Shown one piece after another: positions 8,629 through 16,102 of a DNA stretch of 54,655 nt (position 1 is its first letter; the number at the start of each line of letters is the position of its first letter). The notes under the pieces are model-generated. The model was not told the DNA's origin, made no database searches, and saw only the letters and a list, made by a program, of their open reading frames with translations. Position numbers and translations under genes: made by a program. Location of the stretch: assembly GCF_000512695.2 (NCBI RefSeq), contig NZ_AZRW02000044.1:1-54655 (forward strand), in the 5' to 3' direction. The stretch is from Pseudomonas sp. QTF5 (GTDB lineage Bacteria > Pseudomonadota > Gammaproteobacteria > Pseudomonadales > Pseudomonadaceae).

Positions 8629-8760
8629 TGTGGCGAGGGAGCTTGCTCCCGCTGGGCTGCGAAGCAACCCCAAACCAGCCACCGCGTTGCATCAAATTGA
8701 CCTCAGATGCCGGGTTTACGACTGCTTCGCAGCCGAGCGGGAGCAAGCTCCCTCGCCACA
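8629..8760. repeat. REPIN of a second family (TGTGGCGAGGGAGC)
   Basis: Arms TGTGGCGAGGGAGCTTGCTC at the left and its complement ending CTCCCTCGCCACA at the right, about 132 bp end to end. The core GAGCTTGCTC is shared with the main REP family but the ends differ, as in the distinct REP groups known in P. fluorescens genomes. It lies 3' of ampC. Confidence 0.85.
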
Positions 8761-8798
8761 GTGGGTGGTTAGATTCCAGATTTCTGGTGGCAAAAAAT

Positions 8799-8825
8799 GG
8801 GCGGCCTCTTGAGGTCGCCCATTTC
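8799..8825. terminator. Hairpin terminator after ampC
   Basis: GGGCGGCCTC pairs with GAGGTCGCCC (one mismatch) around TT, flanked by an A-run on the left and ATTTCGTTT on the right. It is probably usable in both directions between the convergent ampC and DUF4174 genes. Confidence 0.65.
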
Positions 8826-8844
8826 GTTTAGCGGGGGTTGGGGC

Positions 8845-8882
8845 TGCTTCGCAGGCCAACGGGGGCAAGCCCCCTCGCCACA
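8845..8882. repeat. Single REP arm of the GTGGCGAGG family
   Basis: GCTTCGCAGGCCAACGGGGG, then CAAGCCCCCTCGCCACAG: one degenerate arm in the same orientation as the right arm of the REPIN at 8629. It has GGGGG/CCCCC in the stem where the neighbours have GGGAG/CTCCC. Confidence 0.7.
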
Positions 8883-8908
8883 GGAATTTTCACCCAAATG
8901 GAGGAAAT

Positions 8909-9442
8909 TCAATCATCCGGCTGCTCAGGAGGTTTGGCGGGTTTCGCCGGTTTGCCTTTTGTGCCTTTGGCCGGTGCAACTTCAGCCACCGGCGCTGGCA
9001 ACGGTACTGTCGCTTCCTTTTCAGCGGCTGGCAGCGCGTCGATGGTGCTGAAAATCTCTTTCAGCTCGACCACATCCTTTTCAAGCTTCTTTTCGCCGTC
9101 CTTGCCGACCAGGATGATTTTGCTCTTCGCCCCGGCGCCCAGTTTCAGCGAGCGAATCAACGCCATTGTCGTTTGCGGGTCGAGGTCTTTGCCGTCGCGT
9201 TGTCCCATCGTATTGATCACGGTGTACAGCACCATGTTTCGCTCGGTGAAGCCCTTGCGGCTGGCGGGTTCATCCAGCGATTTTTTCAGGCTGACCCAGG
9301 TGGGGTCGACCGAACTGGGCGCGATGACAATCAGGGGACGGGCCCTGCCCACGTCTTTAACCAGAGGGGAATCGTCATCGGCGGCGAACAAGGGGCCGAT
9401 GAAAGCCAGCAGAGTAGCCAGGGTCAAAGACCTGATGAGCAT
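8909..9442 (-). CDS. Exported DUF4174-type protein
   Basis: 177 residues. A signal peptide (MLIRSLTLATLLAFIGPLFA) precedes a compact domain of about 100 residues with LIVIAPSSVDPTW, RNMVLYTVINT and KIILVGKDGEKK, the thioredoxin-like pattern of DUF4174. The C-terminal tail is a long Pro/Ala/Lys-rich stretch, probably disordered. The AAGGAG sequence touches an upstream ATG but is correctly spaced six bases before the ATG at 9442, which decides the start. It acts in the periplasm; the function is unknown. Confidence 0.75.
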   Translation of the reverse strand: MLIRSLTLATLLAFIGPLFAADDDSPLVKDVGRARPLIVIAPSSVDPTWVSLKKSLDEPASRKGFTERNMVLYTVINTMGQRDGKDLDPQTTMALIRSLKLGAGAKSKIILVGKDGEKKLEKDVVELKEIFSTIDALPAAEKEATVPLPAPVAEVAPAKGTKGKPAKPAKPPEQPDD

Positions 9443-9621
9443 GCGCATCTCCTTTTGATATCCACGCTCTAATGATTGCGCATCGCGGCGAACGTTCCGG
9501 GTGACGCACTGCAATTGTGTTTCGCCTTGCCCCAAGCTTAGGTCAGGGCGGTCATTGCGCAACAGCCTGAGCTAATCTCATGGCACGACTCGCACGACCT
9601 GATTCGCCGTGAGGATTTTCC

Positions 9622-9990
9622 ATGAGCGCTCAGCTGAACCACACCATCGTCTGGTGCCGTGACAAACAGGTGTCGGCCCGCTACCTGACCGACCTCCTCG
9701 GCCTGCCCGATGCCGAGCCGTTCGGACCGATGCTGGTGGTCAAATTCGATAATGGTGTGTCGCTGGATTTCTACAACAACGACCCGCCCATCGCGTCACA
9801 ACATTATGCGTTCTTGATTGGCGACGAGGACTTCGATGCAGCCTTCGCTCGCCTGCAAACGCTCAAGCAGCCTTGGTGGGCAGATCCTGGCAAGCAACGG
9901 CCGAACGAGATCAATGATTACGGCGATGGCCGGCGGGTGTATTTCGATGACCCGGACGGGCATCTGCTGGAGATTTTTACTCGGGAATAG
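9622..9990 (+). CDS. VOC-family protein (glyoxalase/bleomycin resistance fold)
   Basis: 122 residues forming one VOC unit: LNHTIVWCRDKQVSARYLTD at the N-terminus, SQHYAFLIGDEDFDAAFARL in the middle, and GRRVYFDDPDGHLLEIFT at the end. The last is the hallmark second half, with a Glu metal ligand. GAGG lies upstream of the ATG. The substrate is unknown; members range from glyoxalases to antibiotic-binding proteins. It is convergent with the erythromycin-esterase gene; the short gap holds a small dyad (ACACGT/ACGTGT, 9993-10009) that may end both transcripts. Confidence 0.85.
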   Translation: MSAQLNHTIVWCRDKQVSARYLTDLLGLPDAEPFGPMLVVKFDNGVSLDFYNNDPPIASQHYAFLIGDEDFDAAFARLQTLKQPWWADPGKQRPNEINDYGDGRRVYFDDPDGHLLEIFTRE

Positions 9991-10008
9991 ATACACGTCA
10001 TTTACGTG

Positions 10009-11367
10009 TCATACACCGAACGGAAAGGTGTCTTCCTCGTGTTCCATGAACTCAGGCGCCGGCAATGGCGAGACCGCGTGGGTTTTTTCGATCCAGACGA
10101 AAGCGTCGAACTGCTCCGCCAGAACCGCCTGAAAGTAATGACTCTGGCGCTCGGTCCTGGGTCGATAGATGACGCCGATGGCGCGTTCAAGCAATGGCTC
10201 GGCCAGTACGTCGAGCAATTCCTCGCTCGGTGACGTCCGCCAGTCGAGCAGCGCTGCGGGAATGCCGGCCTTGAGAAACAGTTGTTCCCAGCTGTCGGCC
10301 AATGCCGGGTTCACTTGTTTGACCTGCATCGGCTCATCCCAGTCGTCGGCGGCGGCGACGGTGCCGTGGTCGGTGCCCATGCCGATCAGCACCGCTTGTG
10401 AGCCGTAGGCGGTGCGGCACAACTGGCCAATGTTGAACTGTCCCTCCCAACCCATTTGCGTAGCGGCGGCGTTGCCGATGTGTGAGTTATGCGCCCACAC
10501 CACCGCTTTGGCGCCTGCCCCGCGGTGCTCCATCAGGGTTTGCAAGGTGTCGAACATGTGCAGGTCACGCAGGTTCCACGAGGCGGTCGAGCTGCGGTAC
10601 ATCGCGCGGTAATACTGCTCGGCGGCCCGCACAACACGGGCGTTCTGGGTGGCGCTGAAAAACGCCTCGTCGTCGGCGACCATCGGGTCGAGCCGTTCGC
10701 CCAGCAGCACACTCAATTGCTCGACCACGGCATCCTCGCACGTGGCCAAATTGCCCCGCTCGGCGAAATGACCGTACAGCGCCGGGTCGTCATGCCACGG
10801 CGTCAGGCAGCTGTAGCGATGCCGGGCCTCTTTCGCCAGCTGTGGGTCGGTCTTATCGAGATAGCTCAGCACTTCGTCGATGGAGTGACGCATGCTGTAA
10901 ACATCCAGCCCGCGAAATTCCACCCGCTGATCCGGCGTCAGCCCGCGATTATGATGGTGCAGCCAGCGGGTAAAGGTCTGCACCGCCGTGTTGCGCCACA
11001 TCCAGGTGGGGAATCGGGCGAAGGCCTGTTTTTTCCAGGCGGAGCGGCCCAGGTCGCGGACACATCGGTCGATCTGGCCGGCATCGGGCCAGTCGGCTTC
11101 GACCGCGACGATGCTGAAGCCGTGCTGCTCGATCAGGCGGCGGGTGATCGCCGCTCGGGTCTGGTAGAAATCCTGGGTGCCGTGGCTGGCTTCGCCGATC
11201 AGCACCACGCTGGCATCGCCAAAGCGGTCGAACAGCTCGCCGAATTCAGGTGAGTCGAGTGCAGGCAACGGTTCGGCATGACGGCGCAACACTTCGGCCG
11301 CGTTGCCGGGTGGCTCGCCACGGGGGCGGCGGAACCGTCGTAGAAGATCGTTTACGGGGCTGCTCAT
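10009..11367 (-). CDS. Erythromycin esterase family protein
   Basis: 452 residues. The family motifs are VLIGEASHGTQDFYQTRA near residue 55, with the catalytic Glu-His pair, EADWPDAG, and VVWAHNSHIGNAAATQMG, with the second His pair. EreA/EreB enzymes open macrolide lactones, but most chromosomal homologues, including this type in pseudomonads, have no shown resistance role, so the substrate is open. The start is set at MSSPVND (11367) because GAGGT lies 11 bases before it; ATG at 11376 lies almost on that site. It is cytoplasmic and monocistronic. Confidence 0.85.
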   Translation of the reverse strand: MSSPVNDLLRRFRRPRGEPPGNAAEVLRRHAEPLPALDSPEFGELFDRFGDASVVLIGEASHGTQDFYQTRAAITRRLIEQHGFSIVAVEADWPDAGQIDRCVRDLGRSAWKKQAFARFPTWMWRNTAVQTFTRWLHHHNRGLTPDQRVEFRGLDVYSMRHSIDEVLSYLDKTDPQLAKEARHRYSCLTPWHDDPALYGHFAERGNLATCEDAVVEQLSVLLGERLDPMVADDEAFFSATQNARVVRAAEQYYRAMYRSSTASWNLRDLHMFDTLQTLMEHRGAGAKAVVWAHNSHIGNAAATQMGWEGQFNIGQLCRTAYGSQAVLIGMGTDHGTVAAADDWDEPMQVKQVNPALADSWEQLFLKAGIPAALLDWRTSPSEELLDVLAEPLLERAIGVIYRPRTERQSHYFQAVLAEQFDAFVWIEKTHAVSPLPAPEFMEHEEDTFPFGV

Positions 11368-11460
11368 GGACGTCATGACCTCATTTGAACGTGGTCATAG
11401 TTTTGACTACGTCAGCGAGGGCATGACTCCGCTGAATTCAGTGATCTATACGTTGCCGGA

Positions 11461-12246
11461 TCAGAACGCCAGCTTGTAGCCGATCAACACCAGCATCGTG
11501 GCCAGGCACGGACGCAGCAGTTCGTCGGAGATACGCCCGGTCAAATGGCTGCCCAGGTAAATCCCCGGCAGCGAACCGACCAGCAAGTAGCCCAAAATGT
11601 GCCAATCCATGTTGCCCATGCTCGCATGGCCCAGGCCGGCGACCAGGGTCAGGGGCACCGCGTGAGCGATTTCGGTGCCGACCAGGCGGCGGGTAGGCAG
11701 CATCGGGTACAGAATGAACAGCGCTACTGTGCCCAGAGCGCCAGCGCCGATGGAGGTCAGGGCCACCATGGTGCCCAGGACCAATCCGGTGATGACGGTC
11801 AGTGCGTTCAACCGGGGACCGCTGGGGTTGTAGTGGCCGCCCGCACGTTTATGGGCGAAATCGAGCAAGCGCTTCTTGAAAAAAATCGCCAGCGCCGTGG
11901 CGAACAATACAAAGCCCAAGGCTTGTTTGATGATGGCGTTCATCGCGTCGGGCGAGGTCTGCAAACTGCTCAAAAACCACAGCGTCAGCGCCACTGCCGG
12001 CACACTGCCGAGGGTCAGCCAACCGGTAATCGCCCAGTCGATGTTCTTGTTCTTTCGATGAACCAACACACCGCTGGATTTGGTAATGGCCGCGTACAGC
12101 AAGTCCGTGCCCACCGCCGTGGCCGGATTGACGCCGAACCACAACAGAATGGGGGTCATCAACGAACCGCCCCCGACGCCGGTCATGCCGACAATAAAGC
12201 CGACCACCAGACCTGCAACGACCAACCCGAAATTACCGAATTCCAT
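11461..12246 (-). CDS. TauE/SafE family sulfite-exporter-like permease
   Basis: 261-residue inner-membrane protein with about eight hydrophobic helices. Two family repeats are visible: GLVVGFIVGMTGVGGGSLMT near the N-terminus and VLGTMVALTSIGAGALGTVA in the second half. This glycine-rich motif pair defines the TauE/SafE family of sulfonate, sulfite and organic-anion permeases. The substrate cannot be assigned. The start at 12246 (MEFGNFG) begins right at the first helix; the longer frame to 12342 has no hydrophobic logic. No strong ribosome site is seen. Confidence 0.85.
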   Translation of the reverse strand: MEFGNFGLVVAGLVVGFIVGMTGVGGGSLMTPILLWFGVNPATAVGTDLLYAAITKSSGVLVHRKNKNIDWAITGWLTLGSVPAVALTLWFLSSLQTSPDAMNAIIKQALGFVLFATALAIFFKKRLLDFAHKRAGGHYNPSGPRLNALTVITGLVLGTMVALTSIGAGALGTVALFILYPMLPTRRLVGTEIAHAVPLTLVAGLGHASMGNMDWHILGYLLVGSLPGIYLGSHLTGRISDELLRPCLATMLVLIGYKLAF

Positions 12247-12399
12247 TAATACGCCCAGAAAATCGCAGGAAAATAACCGGCTCGCAGCATAGCGATTTTT
12301 CTTATAACCAGTTATATCGATGCGGTCTATCGTTATGCCCACTCATTGAGGCGGAACACGATCTTCCTTCTTTCAAATCCTCTGTGGAGTCGGGCTTTT

Positions 12400-12483
12400 G
12401 TGGGAGCTGGCTTGCCTGCGATGCAGACGGCTCGGTTTAACGTCGAACCGAGTTGATGCCATCGCAGGCAAGCCAGCTCCCAC
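12400..12483. repeat. REPIN, GTGGGAGCTGGCTTGCCTGC subfamily
   Basis: Arms GTGGGAGCTGGCTTGCCTGC and its perfect complement at the right, 84 bp. The changes from the standard arm (T for G, CCTGCGAT for CTCGCGAA) occur in both arms, so the hairpin is fully preserved. It separates two genes of the same strand. Confidence 0.85.
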
Positions 12484-12523
12484 AAAATCTCATCTGCACA
12501 AGGGATTGGGTTCACTACTCGAA

Positions 12524-13273
12524 TTACTGCACCGGCAAGAAATTCAGAAACAACAAACTCTGGGCGTAGTTGAGGCCGATCCGTCGATAGCGTTCGTCGA
12601 GCATCTGGGTCAGCAAGTCCAGCCGCGCGACGATTTTCCCAAACTCCACGGCAAAGCTCAGGTTGCTGCCCTCCTCCGAGATTTCGTTGGAAAACAGCAA
12701 CGGTTCGCCTTGCTTGTTTTGCCGCTGACTCAAGATCCAGGTGGCTTTCTCGATGTTGCGCGCGGCATTGCTGACGAAGGTCGGGTTGATCGCATCCGTC
12801 ATGTAGAACTCCAGCCGATTGCCGTGGGCGGTGACCAGCATGCTGCCGATGGCATAGATGAAGGCACCGACCCGGTCGCCGAGAAATTCCGGGCTCATGG
12901 CGTAGCTCAGCGCGGCGAGGTCTTTTTTGCCGCCGAGGGTGGGCAGTGGCTGTTGCTGCTCGATGGCCATGCGCACTTGTTTTTCCGCGGTGCCGACATC
13001 GAGGAAACCGGATTTTTTCAGCTCCTCCGGATTGCGCAGGTAGAGCTTGTTCATCAGCAGGTAGAGGCTTTGGAGGTTGTCGCGCATCGCCAGAGTCGCC
13101 ATGCGGTCGACGCTGGTCTGGAGGAATTCCTGGGGTTTGCCGTTGCGAAACTGGCTGACGATATCGTTGCCCGGTTGATGGCTGCAGCCACTGACGAAGA
13201 GCATCGACAGGCCAATCAGCAGCAAGCAATGACGGCGAATGTGCAGGTTAAAGCGGGGTAAAACTCGAGCCAT
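12524..13273 (-). CDS. Conserved lipoprotein of unknown function
   Basis: 249 residues. The N-terminal signal has a lipobox, LLLIGLSMLFVSGC, so the mature protein is anchored at Cys30 or so. The soluble part is helical and contains FLDVGTAEKQVRMAIEQQQP and GDRVGAFIYAIGSMLVTAHG; no enzyme motif is recognised. The start at MARVLPRF (13273) places the signal peptide correctly, so the in-frame ATG at 13327 is rejected. It is likely periplasmic, on either membrane. The neighbour upstream is the divergent aldose epimerase. Confidence 0.75.
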   Translation of the reverse strand: MARVLPRFNLHIRRHCLLLIGLSMLFVSGCSHQPGNDIVSQFRNGKPQEFLQTSVDRMATLAMRDNLQSLYLLMNKLYLRNPEELKKSGFLDVGTAEKQVRMAIEQQQPLPTLGGKKDLAALSYAMSPEFLGDRVGAFIYAIGSMLVTAHGNRLEFYMTDAINPTFVSNAARNIEKATWILSQRQNKQGEPLLFSNEISEEGSNLSFAVEFGKIVARLDLLTQMLDERYRRIGLNYAQSLLFLNFLPVQ

Positions 13274-13403
13274 GGGTTCTTGAACTTGGGCATGGGCCGG
13301 CGGTGGGGATCGCCGCGGGCTGGCCAAGGATAGAACCGCGAAAGCCGGAAAAGTGCAGTGCCGGTGGTCCGTAAGCGCTGACCATCGTGAAACAGACTTG
13401 TAT

Positions 13404-13489
13404 TAGTCATACTTTTTAATTGCAACACTGCATAGATAAGCTATAAATCCTTCCTTGCCTGCGTTAAAAATCGATTATTAGTATGACTA
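13404..13489. promoter_or_regulatory. Widely spaced inverted repeat upstream of aldose epimerase
   Basis: TAGTCATACT (13404-13413) and its exact reverse complement AGTATGACTA (13480-13489) are 66 bp apart in the divergent region between the lipoprotein and epimerase genes, the second one 31 bp before the epimerase ATG. Separated half-sites suggest two operator elements bridged by a looping or multimeric regulator. The regulator is not in the window. Confidence 0.45.
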
Positions 13490-13520
13490 CTTCTCAAAAC
13501 AACAAAAAGGAAGGTCAACC

Positions 13521-14669
13521 ATGCTTCAATCCCGACACCTGCTCTCCGGCCTCGGACTGTCCCTGATGATCGCCACCCTCCCCGCTCACGCCGCCGGCTT
13601 GTCCAGCGAACATAAAGCCTTCGGCAAAACCAATGACGGCACGCCCGTCGAGCAATACATTTTGCGCAACAGCCATGGTCTGCAAGCCACGGTCATTACC
13701 TACGGCGGGATTCTGCAGTCGCTGATAGTGCCGGACAAAAACGGCAAGCTCGACGATGTGGTGCTGGGCTTCGATGATGTGCAGGGTTATCAAAGCGGCA
13801 CCGCGTACTTCGGCGCGACCATCGGCCGCTTCGGCAATCGCCTGGCCAACGGCGCCTTCGAGCTGGACGGCAAGCGCTATCAGGTGCCACTCAACGACGG
13901 CAGCAATTCGCTACACGGCGGGGCTCAAGGTTTCGACAAACGGGTGTGGAAAGCTGAACCGAACAAGGGCAAGGATTCGGTGGGCGTGACCCTGACGTAC
14001 CTGTCGGCGGACGGTGAAATGGGCTTTCCCGGCAACCTGAGAACCGAGGTCACCTACAGCCTCACCGAGAACAATGAGCTGCGCATCGAGTACAAGGCCA
14101 GCACTGACAAACCCACAGTGCTGAACCTGACCAACCACAGCTATTTCAACCTGGCCGGCGCCGGTAACGGCGACGTGCTGAAGCAACTCGCCACCTTGCA
14201 TGCAGCCCGCTACACGCCAGTCACCGGCAAACTGATCCCCACCGGTGAGCTGGCCCCGGTCGCCGGCACGCCCATGGACTTCACCCAACCGACCGCCATC
14301 GGTCAACACATCAAGGCCGATCATCCGCAGTTGAAATTCGCCGAAGCGAAACAAGGCGGTTTCGACTTCAACTGGGTGTTGGACGCCAAGGGTGATCTGG
14401 GCAAACTCGCCGCCGATGTCAGCGATCCGCAATCCGGCCGCCGCTTGCAGCTCTACACCACTGAGCCTGGCGTGCAGTTCTATACCAGCAACTTCCTTGA
14501 TGGCACGGTCAAGGGCAAGGCTGGCAAGATTTATCCACATTGGGGGGCGTTTACTCTGGAGACTCAGCATTATCCGGATTCGCCGAATCAGCCGAACTTC
14601 CCGTCTACGCGGCTGGATCCGGGCAAGGCCTATACCCAGAGCACCGTATTCAAATTTTCCGTCCAATAA
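13521..14669 (+). CDS. Aldose 1-epimerase, exported
   Basis: 382 residues. Unlike cytoplasmic GalM it carries a signal peptide (MLQSRHLLSGLGLSLMIATL, then PAHAA), so it acts in the periplasm. The catalytic elements are present: LNLTNHSYFNLAG with the catalytic His, FGATIGRFGNRLANG, and FTLETQHYPDSPNQP with the catalytic Glu. It interconverts alpha and beta anomers of hexoses, probably before uptake. An AAGGAAG site precedes the ATG. It is preceded by a spaced inverted repeat. No sugar transporter is beside it in the window. Confidence 0.93.
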   Translation: MLQSRHLLSGLGLSLMIATLPAHAAGLSSEHKAFGKTNDGTPVEQYILRNSHGLQATVITYGGILQSLIVPDKNGKLDDVVLGFDDVQGYQSGTAYFGATIGRFGNRLANGAFELDGKRYQVPLNDGSNSLHGGAQGFDKRVWKAEPNKGKDSVGVTLTYLSADGEMGFPGNLRTEVTYSLTENNELRIEYKASTDKPTVLNLTNHSYFNLAGAGNGDVLKQLATLHAARYTPVTGKLIPTGELAPVAGTPMDFTQPTAIGQHIKADHPQLKFAEAKQGGFDFNWVLDAKGDLGKLAADVSDPQSGRRLQLYTTEPGVQFYTSNFLDGTVKGKAGKIYPHWGAFTLETQHYPDSPNQPNFPSTRLDPGKAYTQSTVFKFSVQ

Positions 14670-14779
14670 CACTGCGATTTTGACGCGTTTGCTGTTACCT
14701 CCTTTCTGGAGTCCGACGGAACCACCGAGCTATTTTGCTGCCAACTGTAGTATCGATCGGACGTCAGAACGGAGGATTC

Positions 14780-15601
14780 ATGCGTACTCTTGAGCTGGCC
14801 GGCAGCCATGTGCCGGTCATCGGCCAAGGAACCTGGCGCATGGGAGAGGAACGCTCCCGACACACAAAGGAAGTTGCAGCGCTGCGTTTGGGCATCGAGT
14901 TGGGCATGACCCTGATCGACACCGCTGAAATGTACGCCGAAGGAGGCGCTGAAGAGGTGGTGGGTGAAGCCATCGCAGGTAGGCGTGACCAGGTTTTTCT
15001 GGTCAGCAAGGTCTACCCCTTCAACGCCAGCTGCCTGGGCATCCCCCAAGCCTGCGAACGCAGCCTGCGGCGGTTGAATACCGATTTCATCGATCTCTAT
15101 CTGTTGCACTGGCGCGGCGAGTATCCCCTTGAGGAAACCGTCGAAGCCTTCGAACGCCTGCGAGAAAGCGGCAAGATCGACCGTTGGGGCGTGTCCAACT
15201 TCGATCTGGACGATCTGGAAGAACTCTCCTCACCGCCCTGCGCCACCAATCAGGTGCTGTATAACCTGGAAGAACGCGGCATCGAATTCGATCTGCTCCC
15301 CTGGAGCCAGCACCAAAGGATGCCGGTGATGGCCTATTGTCCGATCGGCCAGGGCGGGCACATGCTGGTCAATTCGACGCTCAAGCAGATTGCCGCCCGT
15401 CACGAGGCGACACCGGCGCAGGTAGCGCTGGCATGGATTCTGCGTCAGAACGGCGTGATCGCCATCCCCAAAGCGGTCCGTCCCGAGCATGTGCAGCTCA
15501 ATGCGCAAGCGGCGCAGTTGCGGCTTGAAGTCGGGGATCTGGAGGCGCTGGACCAAGCTTTTCGCGCGCCACAACGCAAGCAGCGGTTGGCCATGGTCTG
15601 A
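14780..15601 (+). CDS. Aldo/keto reductase
   Basis: 273 residues forming a TIM barrel. The catalytic Asp and Tyr are in TLIDTAEMYAEGGAEEVVGE, the Lys in FLVSKVYP and the His in DLYLLHWRG; GVSNFDLDDLE and IAIPKAVRPEHV are the NADPH-binding family blocks. The start at MRTLELAG (14780) has GGAGG five bases upstream, so the open frame before it is not used. It is cytoplasmic; the substrate is unknown. It is possibly co-transcribed with the DUF1810 gene 30 bp downstream. Confidence 0.92.
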   Translation: MRTLELAGSHVPVIGQGTWRMGEERSRHTKEVAALRLGIELGMTLIDTAEMYAEGGAEEVVGEAIAGRRDQVFLVSKVYPFNASCLGIPQACERSLRRLNTDFIDLYLLHWRGEYPLEETVEAFERLRESGKIDRWGVSNFDLDDLEELSSPPCATNQVLYNLEERGIEFDLLPWSQHQRMPVMAYCPIGQGGHMLVNSTLKQIAARHEATPAQVALAWILRQNGVIAIPKAVRPEHVQLNAQAAQLRLEVGDLEALDQAFRAPQRKQRLAMV

Positions 15602-15631
15602 GCCATCGCGGTTCTGTCAGAGGGCATCGGC

Positions 15632-16102
15632 ATGAGAAGTACCGATCAGCTCGGCTCGTTCAATTTGCCACGCTTCGTCCAGGCGCAGGACCCTGTGTTC
15701 GAGTGGGTGCAGGAGGAGCTGCGCGCCGGCCAGAAGCGCCGGCACTGGATGTGGTTTATCTTTCCGCAGTTTTCCGGGCTGGGTGACAGCGAGATGTCCC
15801 GCTACTTTGCCATTCGCTCCAGTGAAGAAGCCACCGCGTACCTGAAGCATCCGTTACTGGGTCCACGCTTGCGTGCCTGCACGCAATTGGTCCTGGATGT
15901 TCCTCATCAGTCGATCACCAAGATTTTCGGTCATCCCGACAACCTCAAGTTCCACTCATCGATGACGCTATTCGCCCAGGTTTCGCCAAAAGGCAGCCTG
16001 TTCCATCAGGCGCTGGATCAGTATTTTCATGGCATACCGGATGACTGGACACTGTCGCTGCTGGACTCAAAACAGGCCCAGTTGCCCCCCAATCAGCGTT
16101 GA
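15632..16102 (+). CDS. DUF1810 family protein
   Basis: 156 residues covering one DUF1810 domain: NLPRFVQAQDPVFEWVQEEL, then HWMWFIFPQFSGLG, and LRACTQLVLD with KFHSSMTLFA. It is soluble, with no signal peptide. The function is not known to me with certainty. The last 36 bases overlap, tail to tail, the 3' end of the DNA polymerase II gene on the other strand, so the C-terminal residues QAQLPPNQR share DNA with the polymerase's clamp-binding tail. Confidence 0.82.
   Translation: MRSTDQLGSFNLPRFVQAQDPVFEWVQEELRAGQKRRHWMWFIFPQFSGLGDSEMSRYFAIRSSEEATAYLKHPLLGPRLRACTQLVLDVPHQSITKIFGHPDNLKFHSSMTLFAQVSPKGSLFHQALDQYFHGIPDDWTLSLLDSKQAQLPPNQR

Noticed and set aside
10009..11367. Erythromycin-esterase homologue read as macrolide resistance
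   Set aside because: Chromosomal homologues are widespread without known resistance; the sequence gives only family membership.
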